Both the position numbers and the translations under genes were made by a program. Below are positions 43,341 through 52,125 of a stretch of 64,000 nucleotides of DNA, in pieces; the stretch's first letter is position 1, and each line of letters begins with the position of its first letter. The DNA is from Actinopolymorpha alba DSM 45243 (GTDB lineage: Bacteria > Actinomycetota > Actinomycetes > Propionibacteriales > Actinopolymorphaceae): positions 87,525 through 151,524 of the forward strand of contig NZ_KB892823.1 in NCBI RefSeq assembly GCF_000373925.1, written 5' to 3'. The notes below the pieces were generated by a model. The model saw only the letters and a list, made by a program, of their open reading frames with translations, was not told where the DNA came from and did not search any database.

Positions 43341-44102
43341 GTGGCGTTCAGCGACTTCGATCCCGGCGTGACCAGCGGGCCCGGCACGATCATCGAGCCG
43401 TTCGAGGATGGCCGGCCGGTGGTGGTCGCCCGGGAGGAGACCCCGCGAGGATCCGTCGCCCTGCGCCGCCGCCGCGATCCTTTGCACGGCGAGGTTTACG
43501 AGCTGATCGTGAACGGCGCGTTCGTCATGGACACGCTCGAGACCTCGACGGAACGCCTGCTCGCCGAGAGCGCGCTCGCCTATGCCCGTGTCGCCCCTCG
43601 CACGGTGGTCGTTGGCGGGCTTGGCCTGGGGTTCACCGTCCGCGAACTCCTGGCCGACGAGCGGATCGAACACCTCCACGTCGTCGAACTCGAGCCGGCT
43701 GTCATCGAGTGGGTCCGCGCTGGCGTGGTTCCGGCCACCGCCGGCGTGCTCGACGACGTACGCGTCCAGACCCATCTCGCCGACGTACGCCACTGGCTGC
43801 CCGCGCGGCCCGCCGCCAGCGCCGACGTCATCATGCTGGACGTGGACAACGGGCCAGACTTCCTTGTGCACTTGGCGAACAGCGAGGTATACGAGACGCC
43901 GTTCCTGGCCGCTGTCAAGGAAACCTTGCGGCTCGGTGGTGTCCTCGCGGTCTGGTCGGCGGCGCGGGCCACCGCCCTCGCGGAGCGGCTGGAGCGGACC
44001 TTCGGCACCTGCCGCGAGGTGCACCGGACCATCCCCCGAGAAAGTCGCGAGCTGGACTACTTCCTCTACGTCGCCACCTCGACAGGATCCATGCCTTCCT
44101 GA
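43341..44102 (+). CDS. Spermidine synthase-like (SAM-binding) protein
   Basis: A 253-aa protein. The Rossmann SAM/dcSAM-binding block is VVVGGLGLGFTVRELLADER followed by HVVELEPAVIEWVR (acidic ribose ligand Glu). The DVIMLDVDNGPDFLV block matches the site that holds the catalytic Asp in polyamine synthases (here LDVDNGP). Such stand-alone proteins in actinobacteria often have no proven product. No speD or polyamine gene is near. Confidence 0.82.
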   Translation: MAFSDFDPGVTSGPGTIIEPFEDGRPVVVAREETPRGSVALRRRRDPLHGEVYELIVNGAFVMDTLETSTERLLAESALAYARVAPRTVVVGGLGLGFTVRELLADERIEHLHVVELEPAVIEWVRAGVVPATAGVLDDVRVQTHLADVRHWLPARPAASADVIMLDVDNGPDFLVHLANSEVYETPFLAAVKETLRLGGVLAVWSAARATALAERLERTFGTCREVHRTIPRESRELDYFLYVATSTGSMPS

Positions 44103-44177
44103 CCACGCCAGCGACCCGCGAAGGCTCGTGACGCTCCTCACCTTTGACCGCGGGCCCTCGCTCAGCAGCGCAATACA

Positions 44178-44205
44178 TTGATGCGATCAACATTGACAAT
44201 ATATC
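44178..44205 (+). promoter_or_regulatory. Candidate promoter and operator of the citrate synthase gene
   Basis: TTGATG (44178-44183), 16 bases, TATATC (44200-44205). The -35 region lies in a perfect TTGAT-GCG-ATCAA palindrome (44178-44190), and ACATTGA occurs twice (44175-44181, 44190-44196). This AT-rich island contrasts with its surroundings. Confidence 0.45.
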
Positions 44206-44247
44206 TCCCGCCGTCCGACAGTCCTCTCGTCAGACAAGGGAGGTCTC

Positions 44248-45429
44248 ATGTCGTCCACCGTGATCCCGCCTCAGCCGGGCCAGCCCGAAAGCGGCCTCAT
44301 CACCGCGCCGCCAGGGCTTGCCGGCGTCGCCGTCACCGACACCTCGATCGGCGAGGTGCGCGGTTTGGAGGGTTTCTACCACTACCGGCAGTACTCCGCG
44401 GTCGAGCTGGCCGAGCAGCGTACGGTCGAGGACGTCTGGCACCTGCTGTTCGAGGGTGAGCTCCCCACCGCCGACCAGCGAGCGGAGTTCATGGCCCTGG
44501 TTGTGCCCTTGCGGCAGCTGCCACCTGAGGTCCGCGCGGCCCTGCCGGCGATCGCCCGGTCCAGCTCCAGCCCGCTCGACGGTCTCCGTACCGCACTCTC
44601 GCTGGCTGGCTCCGCACAGCATCTGCGCCCGCTCTGGGATCTCGAGGAGCCGACCCGCCGCCTCGACGCGCTGCGGATCTGCGCCCAGGTGCCGACGCTG
44701 CTCACCGCCCTCCACCGGCTCGCCCACGGCGAGCAACCCGTCGAGCCGCGCGACGACCTGCCGTACGCCGCCAACTATCTCTACATGCTCACCGGCGAGG
44801 AGCCCGATCCGATGCGGGCGCGGGCCATCGAGCGCTACCTGGTCTCGACGATCGACCACGGCTTCAACGCGTCGACGTTCACCGCCCGGGTGATCGCGTC
44901 CACCGGCGCGGATGTCGCGGCCTGCGTGGTCGGCGCGATCGGGGCGTTGTCGGGTCCCCTGCATGGAGGCGCGCCGAGCCGGGCGCTGGAGTCCTTGGAC
45001 GCGATCGGTACGCCGGACCGGATCGAGCCCTGGGTACGCGCGCGGATCGAGGCGGGCGACCGGATCATGGGGTTCGGGCACCCGGTCTACCGCACGGAAG
45101 ATCCGCGGTCACGGATGCTGCGCGCGACCGCCGAGGAGTTCGGCGGCGACCTGGTGGAGTTTGCCGTCGAGGTCGAGGCGTGCGTCCTGGCGCTGCTCGC
45201 CGAACTCAAGCCCGGCCGCGATCTCCACACCAACGTGGAGTTCTACGCCGGGGTCGTCATGGAGCTGTGCGGGCTACCGCGGGAGATGTTCACACCGACG
45301 TTCGCGTCCAGCCGGGTCATCGGCTGGTGCGCCCACGTGCTCGAGCAGGCCCGGGAGCGCAAAATCATCCGGCCGGGTGCGAGGTACGCCGGCCCTCCGC
45401 CACCGCGGCCGCTTCCACCGCTCGCCTAG
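44248..45429 (+). CDS. Citrate synthase (type 2, actinobacterial)
   Basis: A 393-aa protein, ATG behind AGGGAGG. Catalytic blocks are DHGFNASTF, SGPLHGGAPS (His) and MGFGHPVYR (His). At the place of the usual catalytic Asp the sequence reads LHTNVEFYAG, with Glu; I recall this in actinobacterial citrate synthase 2, but it should be checked. It joins acetyl-CoA and oxaloacetate. It is convergent with the HTH-citrate synthase; two hairpins separate them. Confidence 0.9.
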   Translation: MSSTVIPPQPGQPESGLITAPPGLAGVAVTDTSIGEVRGLEGFYHYRQYSAVELAEQRTVEDVWHLLFEGELPTADQRAEFMALVVPLRQLPPEVRAALPAIARSSSSPLDGLRTALSLAGSAQHLRPLWDLEEPTRRLDALRICAQVPTLLTALHRLAHGEQPVEPRDDLPYAANYLYMLTGEEPDPMRARAIERYLVSTIDHGFNASTFTARVIASTGADVAACVVGAIGALSGPLHGGAPSRALESLDAIGTPDRIEPWVRARIEAGDRIMGFGHPVYRTEDPRSRMLRATAEEFGGDLVEFAVEVEACVLALLAELKPGRDLHTNVEFYAGVVMELCGLPREMFTPTFASSRVIGWCAHVLEQARERKIIRPGARYAGPPPPRPLPPLA

Positions 45430-45498
45430 GAGACCCGGACGCTGGACTTGTCCGAAGTGCGTCCGGGTTCGCCGGAGCCGCAAGCGAACCGGCGAAAC

Positions 45499-45540
45499 AG
45501 TGGAGAGTTTTCCGTGTCCCGACCCGGAAAACTCTCCACT
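45499..45540. terminator. Hairpin, family F4 copy 2
   Basis: Perfect 16-base arms AGTGGAGAGTTTTCCG (45499-45514) and 45525-45540. Related to the hairpin at 11874-11919. Confidence 0.75.
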
Positions 45541-45556
45541 CCCTTCCTCTTTGCCA

Positions 45557-45616
45557 AGTTGGGTCCTAAAACTGTAGACCGCGCGGACTTTCGGTCTACA
45601 GTTTTAGGACCCAACT
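45557..45616. terminator. Hairpin, family F5 copy 1
   Basis: Perfect 25-base arms (45557-45581, 45592-45616) around a 10-base loop. The inner arm GGGTCCTAAAACTGTAG resembles that of the hairpin at 56773-56830. Confidence 0.8.
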
Positions 45617-45737
45617 CAACGCTGGCTCCATCAAGAAATGGCTGGCGGTCCATTCACGAGACCCGAGGTTCATCGACGGAACCCCCCTCTCTTGTTTTAC
45701 TCAGGACTATTCAAGGCAACCCCACCCCGTCCGTCCC

Positions 45738-46976
45738 CTATCGCGGTGGCGGCCCGGTATAGAGAGCCCGCGGCCGGTAGCGCAGCCGGTGCGGGTACTC
45801 CTCGAGCGCGTGAGCGATCAGGCCGGCCATCCGCCCGAGCAGGAAGATCACCTCACTCGCTCCTGACGTCAAGCCAAACTTGACAGCGAGGAAAGCGAGC
45901 GCGAAGTCGATGTTCGGGGCAGGACCCGCATGCCGGCCGACCACGGTCAGCAGCTCCTCGGCGATAGCGTCAACCTTTCCTTGCCGCCCGGCCGCACGGG
46001 TCAGCTCGAGCAACACGTCGGCGCGCGGGTCCCGCCTCGTATAGACCGCATGACCGAATCCCGGCAACACCTCCCCCCGCCGCAACCGCTCACCCACGAG
46101 GCGGGGTACGTCGTCAGGTCGCCGTACCTCACGCAGGAGCGCCTCGACGGCCGACGCACTCGCACCGTGCAGGGCACCACTACCGGCGGCCAGACCCGTG
46201 AGGACGACGAGGTACGGATCGGCCCACACTGACGCGGCAACCCTGGCCGCGAACGTCGACGCGGCCAGCTCGTGGTCGGCCATCAGGATCAACGCCGCAT
46301 CGAGCGCCCGGATCTCTCCACGCCTGGGCGGCCGGTCGGCCAACCGCGACCACAGCCGCTCCGCGATCGACAGGCCCCGTACCGGCGAGAGCTCTGGCAG
46401 GCACTCGATCGTCTCCGCGATGAGCGCACGTGCGGTGGCCGCGACCGCCGCTGGCCGCCGGTCATCACGCATCGGGTCGGTCGCCGCGACCGCCGCCACG
46501 ACGACCCGCATCCGATCAACCACGCGCGCCGACGCGGGAAGGGCGTCCTGAGCCCGGCGGCCCACGTCGACCGCGGCCGGCCTGGTGGGCCAGGGTTCGG
46601 ACGATGCGGTACGCCGACCTCCCCGCCGGACCGCATCGTCCGAGCCCGGCGCCCAGAGGAGTTCGGCGACCTCCTCGAACCGTCGCGTGCGGGCCAACTC
46701 GGTGGCATCGTTCCCGCGGTAGTACAAGCCACCCTCGGGGTCGAGCAGGGTCAGCTCGGTGTCGATCACGACCTCCAGCGCTCCGGCCCGACCGCCCCGC
46801 CGGTTGCGCTGGGCGAGGCGTTCGACCTCAACGCGGTCAAACCGGGAGGAACGCCGATCCTCACCGCGATGCCGCTGGAGTACGCCACGACTGACGTAGG
46901 CGTACACCGTTTCCGCTTTCACACCAAGCAGATCGGCGGCCTGGTGGGTCGTGATCCACCGCGACGAGTCGTTCAC
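45738..46976 (-). CDS. Citrate synthase with an N-terminal helix-turn-helix domain
   Basis: A 412-aa protein. Residues 6-56 form an excisionase/MerR-type winged helix (WITTHQAADLLGVKAETVYA; RSSRFDRVEVERLAQ). The rest is a citrate synthase with DHELAASTF, SGALHGASAS, PGFGHAVYT and NIDFALAFLA, so both His and the Asp of the active site are present. The middle is shortened and Arg/Ala-rich. It may be an enzyme that also binds DNA. It diverges from fumC with only 51 bp between the two starts. Confidence 0.88.
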   Translation of the reverse strand: MNDSSRWITTHQAADLLGVKAETVYAYVSRGVLQRHRGEDRRSSRFDRVEVERLAQRNRRGGRAGALEVVIDTELTLLDPEGGLYYRGNDATELARTRRFEEVAELLWAPGSDDAVRRGGRRTASSEPWPTRPAAVDVGRRAQDALPASARVVDRMRVVVAAVAATDPMRDDRRPAAVAATARALIAETIECLPELSPVRGLSIAERLWSRLADRPPRRGEIRALDAALILMADHELAASTFAARVAASVWADPYLVVLTGLAAGSGALHGASASAVEALLREVRRPDDVPRLVGERLRRGEVLPGFGHAVYTRRDPRADVLLELTRAAGRQGKVDAIAEELLTVVGRHAGPAPNIDFALAFLAVKFGLTSGASEVIFLLGRMAGLIAHALEEYPHRLRYRPRALYTGPPPR

Positions 46977-47015
46977 ACGGGCAACCTCATCACATGTGAG
47001 CTGTTCGCCAGGTCA

Positions 47016-47021
47016 TAGAGT
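47016..47021 (+). promoter_or_regulatory. -10 box for a leaderless fumC transcript
   Basis: TAGAGT, 6 bases before ATG 47028, inside the 51-bp gap to the HTH-citrate synthase start. Confidence 0.5.
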
Positions 47022-47027
47022 CAGGCC

Positions 47028-48422
47028 ATGGCTGAGGATCAGGACTACCGGATCGAACGCGACACGATGGGCGAGGTCCGCGTACCCGCTCATGCCTTGT
47101 GGCGGGCGCAGACCCAACGCGCGGTGGAGAACTTCCCCATCTCGGGCTCCACCCTGGAAAGCCAGCACATCCGGGCGCTCGCCCTCATCAAGGGGGCCGC
47201 CGCGAAGGTCAACGCCGAACTCGGCGTCATCGACGACGACCTCGCCAAGGCGATCCAGGCGGCCGCCGCGCGGGTGGCCGAGGGTGGGTACGACGACCAC
47301 TTCCCGATCGACGTGTTCCAGACGGGTTCGGGCACCTCGAGCAACATGAACACCAACGAGGTGCTGGCCAGCCTTGCCACCGACGCGCTCGGCCAGCCGG
47401 TCCACCCCAACGACCACGTCAACGCCTCGCAGTCCAGCAACGACGTGTTCCCCTCGTCGATCCACATCGCCGCCACCAACGCCGTGCTGCACGATCTCGT
47501 CCCGGCGCTCACCCACCTGGTCGAGGCGTTCGAGCGCAAGGCCCAGGAGTTCGCCGACGTGGTGAAGTCCGGGCGTACCCACCTGATGGACGCGACCCCG
47601 GTGACGCTCGGCCAGGAGTTCGGCGGCTACGCAGCGCAGATCAGGTACGGCATCGAACGCGTCCAGTCCACCCTCCCCCGCGTGGCTGAGCTTCCCCTCG
47701 GCGGCACCGCGGTGGGCACCGGCATCAACACTCCGCCCGGCTTCGCCGCGAGGGTCATCGCCGAGCTCGCGGCGTCCACGGGTCTTCCCCTCACCGAGGC
47801 GCGCGACCACTTCGAGGCGCAGGGCGCTCGCGATGCTCTGGTCGAGCTGTCCGGTCAGCTGCGCACGATCGCGGTGGGGCTCTACAAAGCCGCCAACGAC
47901 ATCCGCTGGATGGGCTCGGGGCCCCGCACCGGCCTCGCCGAGATCGCCCTTCCCGACCTGCAGCCGGGCTCCAGCATCATGCCGGGCAAGGTCAACCCGG
48001 TGATCGCGGAGGCCGCCCGCCAGGTCGTGGCCCAGGTGATCGGCAACGACGCGGCAGTCGCGTTCAGCGGCTCGCAGGGCGACTTCGAACTCAATGTCAT
48101 GCTGCCGGTCATCGCCAAGAACCTCCTTGAGTCGATCCGGCTTCTGAGCAACGTCAGCGTGCTGTTCGCCGACCGGCTGGTCGACGGCATCACCGCCAAC
48201 GTCGAACGCTGCAAGGAATACGCCGAGAGCTCGCCGTCGGTCGTCACCCCGCTCAACCGCTACATCGGCTATGAGAACGCCGCCAAGATCGCCAAGACCG
48301 CCCTGGCAGAGCGCAAGACAATCAAGCAGGTGGTGCTCGAGCAGGGATACGTCGAACGCGGCGACCTCACCGAGGAGCAGCTCGACCAGGCGCTCGACGT
48401 TCTCTCCATGACCCACCCTTGA
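47028..48422 (+). CDS. fumC: Class II fumarate hydratase
   Basis: A 464-aa protein. The signature [11 protein letters not shown] is near residue 317, with [28 protein letters not shown] and [12 protein letters not shown] earlier. It hydrates fumarate to malate without an iron-sulfur cluster. The ATG at 47028 is preceded by a -10 box instead of an SD. Together with sdhCAB and two citrate synthases this gives four TCA steps in the window. Confidence 0.96.
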   Translation: MAEDQDYRIERDTMGEVRVPAHALWRAQTQRAVENFPISGSTLESQHIRALALIKGAAAKVNAELGVIDDDLAKAIQAAAARVAEGGYDDHFPIDVFQTGSGTSSNMNTNEVLASLATDALGQPVHPNDHVNASQSSNDVFPSSIHIAATNAVLHDLVPALTHLVEAFERKAQEFADVVKSGRTHLMDATPVTLGQEFGGYAAQIRYGIERVQSTLPRVAELPLGGTAVGTGINTPPGFAARVIAELAASTGLPLTEARDHFEAQGARDALVELSGQLRTIAVGLYKAANDIRWMGSGPRTGLAEIALPDLQPGSSIMPGKVNPVIAEAARQVVAQVIGNDAAVAFSGSQGDFELNVMLPVIAKNLLESIRLLSNVSVLFADRLVDGITANVERCKEYAESSPSVVTPLNRYIGYENAAKIAKTALAERKTIKQVVLEQGYVERGDLTEEQLDQALDVLSMTHP

Positions 48423-48549
48423 GGTGGGGCTTAACGCGAAGCGGATCGCGTGCGTTATCCACAGCGATCGGGGCTGTGGACGACGGTCAGCGTTCAAGCG
48501 ATCCATCCGGCCATCCTTGTGCCCCATAACCACCAACCGTGGGAGGGCC

Positions 48550-48891
48550 ATGACCACGCTGCCCTGGGGCCGGCCGTTGACCTGCGCCGATCTGGATGCG
48601 ATGCCCGATGACGGGCACAAGAATCTCCCCGCGGCCCCCATGCTCGCCGTGGAGGTTCTCTCCGACAGCACGCATGGCATCGACCTCCTTCTCAAGCGGG
48701 AACGCCTCCAACGCGCCGGTTGCCCCGCCTACTGGGTGATCGACCCCAAGATGCCCGGCCTGACGGTCATGGAGCTTCGTGGCGACACCTACCACGATGT
48801 CGTGACCGTGACCGGCAACAAGGAGTTCCGGGCCACAGCGCCATACGCCGTGCCCGTCGTACCCATTGACCTCGTGACACGCTCGTCGTGA
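48550..48891 (+). pseudogene. Uma2-family (DUF820) endonuclease remnant with an internal in-frame deletion
   Basis: 113 codons from ATG 48550 behind GGGAGGG. The N-terminus TTLPWGRPLTCADLDAMPDD and the C-terminal half LAVEVLSDSTHGIDLLLKRE with YWVIDPKMPG are typical for Uma2 proteins. In the family about 60-70 residues lie between the two parts, including the PDxxV strand of the nuclease core. Here GH is followed directly by KNLPAAPML. The frame is intact, so a short protein could be made, but the PD/ExK-type site would be incomplete. Confidence 0.7.
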
Positions 48892-48993
48892 TCGCTCTGG
48901 AGGCTTGTTCCTAGCCCCGTCCGGCCGCCGGACGGTGGCCGGGATCAGCGCCGGGATCAGCGCCGAGCTCGGGCGAGAAGCGCGATCCGCCGG

Positions 48994-48999
48994 TAAGGT
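48994..48999 (+). promoter_or_regulatory. -10 box for a leaderless DUF402 transcript
   Basis: TAAGGT, 7 bases before ATG 49007. Confidence 0.45.
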
Positions 49000-49006
49000 C
49001 ACAGCG

Positions 49007-49711
49007 ATGAGCGCTCCCACCTCCTCAGTGCCAGAATCTGGACAACCAAACGGTTTCCGGTCCTCTGGGCATCCGCCGTACTGGCCGGCCGGTACGCACA
49101 TCTGGTGGCGCTACCGTCGCACCGCCTGGATTCCAGGCAGACCCGAAACGGTCCGACCAATGACCGTCGTACGTGACGATGCGGACGTACTTGCCGCCTG
49201 GCTCGCGCCCTCGACTCCGATCTTCAAGACGGTCCTGCCCGACGGGCGGGACCTCCGCGCGTTGCCGTTGTACGACGCGTTCCGGGCTGACCGGGCGCTC
49301 AAGCGCGACGTCTGGCGGGGCGGCGGCATCCTCAAGGTGGCACCGACCGGCGTGCCCTGGTCCGCCTGGCTGTTCCGCAACGCTGACGGCACCTTCCGCA
49401 ACTGGTACATCAACCTCGAGGACGTCCACGTCCGCGACGACGCGAACGTCATCACCCAGGACCACGTCCTCGACGTCGTGGTCTATCCCGACGGCCGGGT
49501 CGAGTGGAAGGACGAGGACGAGCTGGAGGCGGCAGTCGCCGCCGGGCGCTACACCGCCGAGGATGCCGCGCGGTTCGAAGCGGACGCGCGGGAGGTCGAG
49601 GAACTCGCCGCCGGCTGGGGCTCCCCCTTCTGCGACGGCTGGGAGGACTGGCGCCCCGATCCCGCCTGGGCCATCCCCACCCTGCCCGCAGATAGTGTCG
49701 CCGACTACTGA
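49007..49711 (+). CDS. DUF402 domain protein
   Basis: A 234-aa protein. The family core is FRNWYINLEDVHVRDDANVI with the acidic pair in HVLDVVVYPDGRVEWKDEDE. These residues hold divalent metal in relatives such as FomD and other nucleotide phosphohydrolases. A helical C-terminus (EAAVAAGRYTAEDAARFEAD) and an aromatic tail (WEDWRPDPAW) follow. A nucleoside diphosphate or nucleotide-conjugate hydrolase is the family-based guess. It sits between two gene remnants. Confidence 0.85.
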   Translation: MSAPTSSVPESGQPNGFRSSGHPPYWPAGTHIWWRYRRTAWIPGRPETVRPMTVVRDDADVLAAWLAPSTPIFKTVLPDGRDLRALPLYDAFRADRALKRDVWRGGGILKVAPTGVPWSAWLFRNADGTFRNWYINLEDVHVRDDANVITQDHVLDVVVYPDGRVEWKDEDELEAAVAAGRYTAEDAARFEADAREVEELAAGWGSPFCDGWEDWRPDPAWAIPTLPADSVADY

Positions 49712-49725
49712 CGGCCCGCCAGCGG

Positions 49726-50028
49726 CGAGATTGCTCACCGCCTGGCGCCGGCTGCCGTTCGCGGACCCAACTTCGATTCCCGCCTCCGACGGCCGGACCC
49801 TGTTGCATACGCCTGCAGGAGTAGCCGCGCTGTTCCACTACCTACCAGGTCGCAGACCCGACCGGGCCGACGTCCGCGAGGTCGAGGCGGTTGGCGAGGC
49901 CTGCCGGGCCAGCCGAGGAGGCGTATGCCCAGCTCGCGGTGGGCGTCGCAATCGAGCGCTGGCTCGACGGGCACGGCGATACGCTCGTCGATGACCTCGC
50001 GCGGGCCCACGTACGTCCCTCGATGTAG
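49726..50028 (+). pseudogene. Remnant of an APH/choline-kinase-type phosphotransferase
   Basis: Frame 3 from about 49726 reads LLTAWRRLPFADPTSIPASD and PAGVAALFHYLPGRRPDRAD with VEAVGEACRA, the N-lobe pattern of APH-type kinases. From 49915 frame 1 takes over with EEAYAQLAVGVAIERWLDGH and ends at TAG 50026-50028. The catalytic loop and metal site expected between the two parts are missing, so this is a gene with a large internal deletion and a frameshift. It is the content of the 375-bp gap behind the DUF402 gene. Confidence 0.45.
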
Positions 50029-50086
50029 ACGTAAAGCCGCCCGCGAGGCGACGCGAGTACGGTCGCCGGATCGGCAAGCTGGCGCC

Positions 50087-50527
50087 ATGCAACCTGACGC
50101 CACCCTTGCTCAGCAAGAAGATTCCCAAACGCAGGTCTGGCAGGCCCGAGGCTTCCGCGCGCTGCGGATCCTCGTGCCGCTGCTCGCCGCGGCGATCCTG
50201 CTCCAGGCGATCAGCGCCGGACAAATACTGTCGGGCAACACCGCGATGCGCGCGCTCCACAGCGCCGGCATGCTGCTCGTGCTGTTGCTCGCGATCCTGC
50301 AGTTGGTCGCCGCCATCCTCGTGTGGCGGCCAGGTCGCGGCCCGGGGCGGATGGTCGGCTCGAGCATCGGCCTGATCGTCGCGATCATCGTTCAGGCCGC
50401 GCTCGGTGCGGCGCACGTCAGGGGGCTTCACATCCCTCTGGGCGTCCTGATCTTCGGCGGTGTCTTTGCCCAGATGGCTCAGCTCCGGTCGCGGTCGCCG
50501 GGCCAGGCCACCGGCGTACGCCCATGA
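50087..50527 (+). CDS. Small four-helix membrane protein (DUF6220-like)
   Basis: A 146-aa protein from ATG 50087. Four membrane segments: LRILVPLLAAAILLQAISAG; LHSAGMLLVLLLAILQLVAA; MVGSSIGLIVAIIVQAALGA; IPLGVLIFGGVFAQMAQL. Conserved-looking His residues (His58 in ALHSAGM and His109 in GAAHV) could bind heme or copper, as in related DoxX/DUF6220-like proteins; this is inference. Its stop overlaps the multicopper oxidase start (ATGA), so the two are made together. Confidence 0.7.
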   Translation: MQPDATLAQQEDSQTQVWQARGFRALRILVPLLAAAILLQAISAGQILSGNTAMRALHSAGMLLVLLLAILQLVAAILVWRPGRGPGRMVGSSIGLIVAIIVQAALGAAHVRGLHIPLGVLIFGGVFAQMAQLRSRSPGQATGVRP

Positions 50528-52089
50528 CGGAACAGCGGCACAGCCCGGGGCGGCTCAGCCGGCGGCAGACGCTCAGGGTCCTTGGCGCCGGGGTGCTGCT
50601 GCCGTGGGTCGCGAGCAGTTGCTCGCTCCTGCGCTCGAGCACCCCGGACGCCCGGCTTCTCGCGAGCACGGCTCCGCTCCCGAAGCCCTTCCAGGTGCCG
50701 CTCCCGATCCCAGACGTACTCAAGCCGACCAGCACCAGCCCGACCACCGACTACTACGACCTTCCGGTACGCGTGGCCGAGCAGGAGATCCTGCCCGGCC
50801 TGCGTACCCGGATCTGGGGATATGCCGGGCAGTTTCCCGGCCCCACTCTGGAGGCGCGCCGTGGCCGGCGGATCGTCGTACGCCAGCGGAACGAGCTGCC
50901 AGTCCCCGTCGTCACCCACCTGCACGGCGGTCGGACTCCGCCGGAGAGCGATGGGTATCCCACCGACCTGCTGCTACCGGCCCGCGGAGACTTCCCGTCA
51001 GGCATGCCTGATCCGCGCGCGAAGGTGGTACGCGGCCAGCGGACCTATGAGTTCCCGCTCGATCAGCGGGCGGCGACGCTGTGGTACCACGATCACCGGA
51101 TGGACTTCACCGGGCCGCAGGTCTGGCGCGGGCTCGCCGGCTTCTTCGTCGTCCGCGATGACGAGGACGACGCGCTGCCACTGCCGAAGGGCGCCAAGGA
51201 TGTCCCGCTGATGATCTGCGACCGGGCGTTCGCGGCCGACGGTTCCCTGAGCTACCCGGCGCTCGACGCCAGCCTGCGGTCGCGACCTGGGGTGCGGGAG
51301 GCCTACGCCGGCGGTGTGCTCGGCGACGTCATCCTCGTCAACGGCGCACCCTGGCCGGAGTTCGAGGTGGCCCGCACGCGCTATCGCTTCCGCGTCCTGA
51401 ACGCCTCCAACGCCCGGCGCTACGAACTCGCTCTGGACCCCGCACCGTCGGAGAGCTCAGCCTTCGTCCAGGTCGGCACCGACGGAGGACTACTCGAACG
51501 ACCGGCCACCCGGGAGACCCTCACCCTCGCGCCCGCGGAACGGCTGGACGTGGTGGTCGACTTCGCGGCGTACCCGGTCGGCACCACGATCGTCCTGCGC
51601 AACCGCGCTGGCAAGGACTCCGCGGCCCAGGTCATGCGGTTCCGAGTGGTCAGGAACGAACGCGACGACAGCGCGGTGCCCAACCGTCTGTCGCGGATCG
51701 AACGCCTCGACCCGGCCCGGGCCAAAGTGACCCGCGACCTGAGGTTCGAGTCCGGTGAGGTGCACGGCCACACCGGCTGGACCATCAACGGCAAGGCGTT
51801 CGACCCGACCCGGATGGACGCGCGCCCCAAGCTGGGGAGCACGGAGATCTGGCGGCTCACCAGCGACATCGCCCACCCCGTCCACCTGCACCTCGTGCAC
51901 TTCCAGGTGCTCTCGATCGATGGCCGGAAGGTCAGGGACCTCGCCTGGAAGGACACGCATGACCTCCAAGCCGCCCAGACCGTGGAGGTCATCGCCCGCT
52001 TCGACGGCTATCGCGGCCGATACGCCTTCCACTGCCACAATCTCGAGCATGAGGACATGGCGATGATGGGCAACTTCGAGGTGGTCTGA
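50524..52089 (+). CDS. Tat-exported multicopper oxidase (CotA/SufI-like)
   Basis: A 521-aa protein; the ATG overlaps the previous stop. A twin-arginine signal (RLSRRQTLRVLGAG) ends near VASSC, a possible lipobox. All four copper motifs are visible: THLHGG, WYHDHRM, HPVHLHLVHF and FHCHNLEHEDMAMM. The last motif has the type 1 copper ligands Cys, His and Met. It oxidises phenols, metals or bilirubin-like compounds outside the membrane with oxygen. The coupled membrane protein may be its anchor or redox partner. Confidence 0.93.
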   Translation: MTEQRHSPGRLSRRQTLRVLGAGVLLPWVASSCSLLRSSTPDARLLASTAPLPKPFQVPLPIPDVLKPTSTSPTTDYYDLPVRVAEQEILPGLRTRIWGYAGQFPGPTLEARRGRRIVVRQRNELPVPVVTHLHGGRTPPESDGYPTDLLLPARGDFPSGMPDPRAKVVRGQRTYEFPLDQRAATLWYHDHRMDFTGPQVWRGLAGFFVVRDDEDDALPLPKGAKDVPLMICDRAFAADGSLSYPALDASLRSRPGVREAYAGGVLGDVILVNGAPWPEFEVARTRYRFRVLNASNARRYELALDPAPSESSAFVQVGTDGGLLERPATRETLTLAPAERLDVVVDFAAYPVGTTIVLRNRAGKDSAAQVMRFRVVRNERDDSAVPNRLSRIERLDPARAKVTRDLRFESGEVHGHTGWTINGKAFDPTRMDARPKLGSTEIWRLTSDIAHPVHLHLVHFQVLSIDGRKVRDLAWKDTHDLQAAQTVEVIARFDGYRGRYAFHCHNLEHEDMAMMGNFEVV

Positions 52090-52111
52090 AGAGGCCGCAC
52101 TACCTCTTCAG
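52086..52111. terminator. Hairpin at the end of the multicopper oxidase gene
   Basis: CTGAAGAGG and CCTCTTCAG, perfect 9-base arms, loop of 8. The TGA stop lies in the left arm. The ABC ATPase gene ends just beyond on the other strand. Confidence 0.65.
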
Positions 52112-52125
52112 AGCCCTCGAATCTC

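Larger units (their letters stand above)
45430..45737. other. 308-bp convergent gap with two hairpins
   Basis: No gene. Two strong palindromes (45499-45540, 45557-45616) follow one another 16 bp apart, presumably ending the two convergent citrate synthase transcripts. The rest (45617-45737) contains no further structure I can name. Confidence 0.65.

Noticed and set aside
47013..48695. Minus-strand open frame (560 codons) over fumC
   Set aside because: Mirror frame of fumC.
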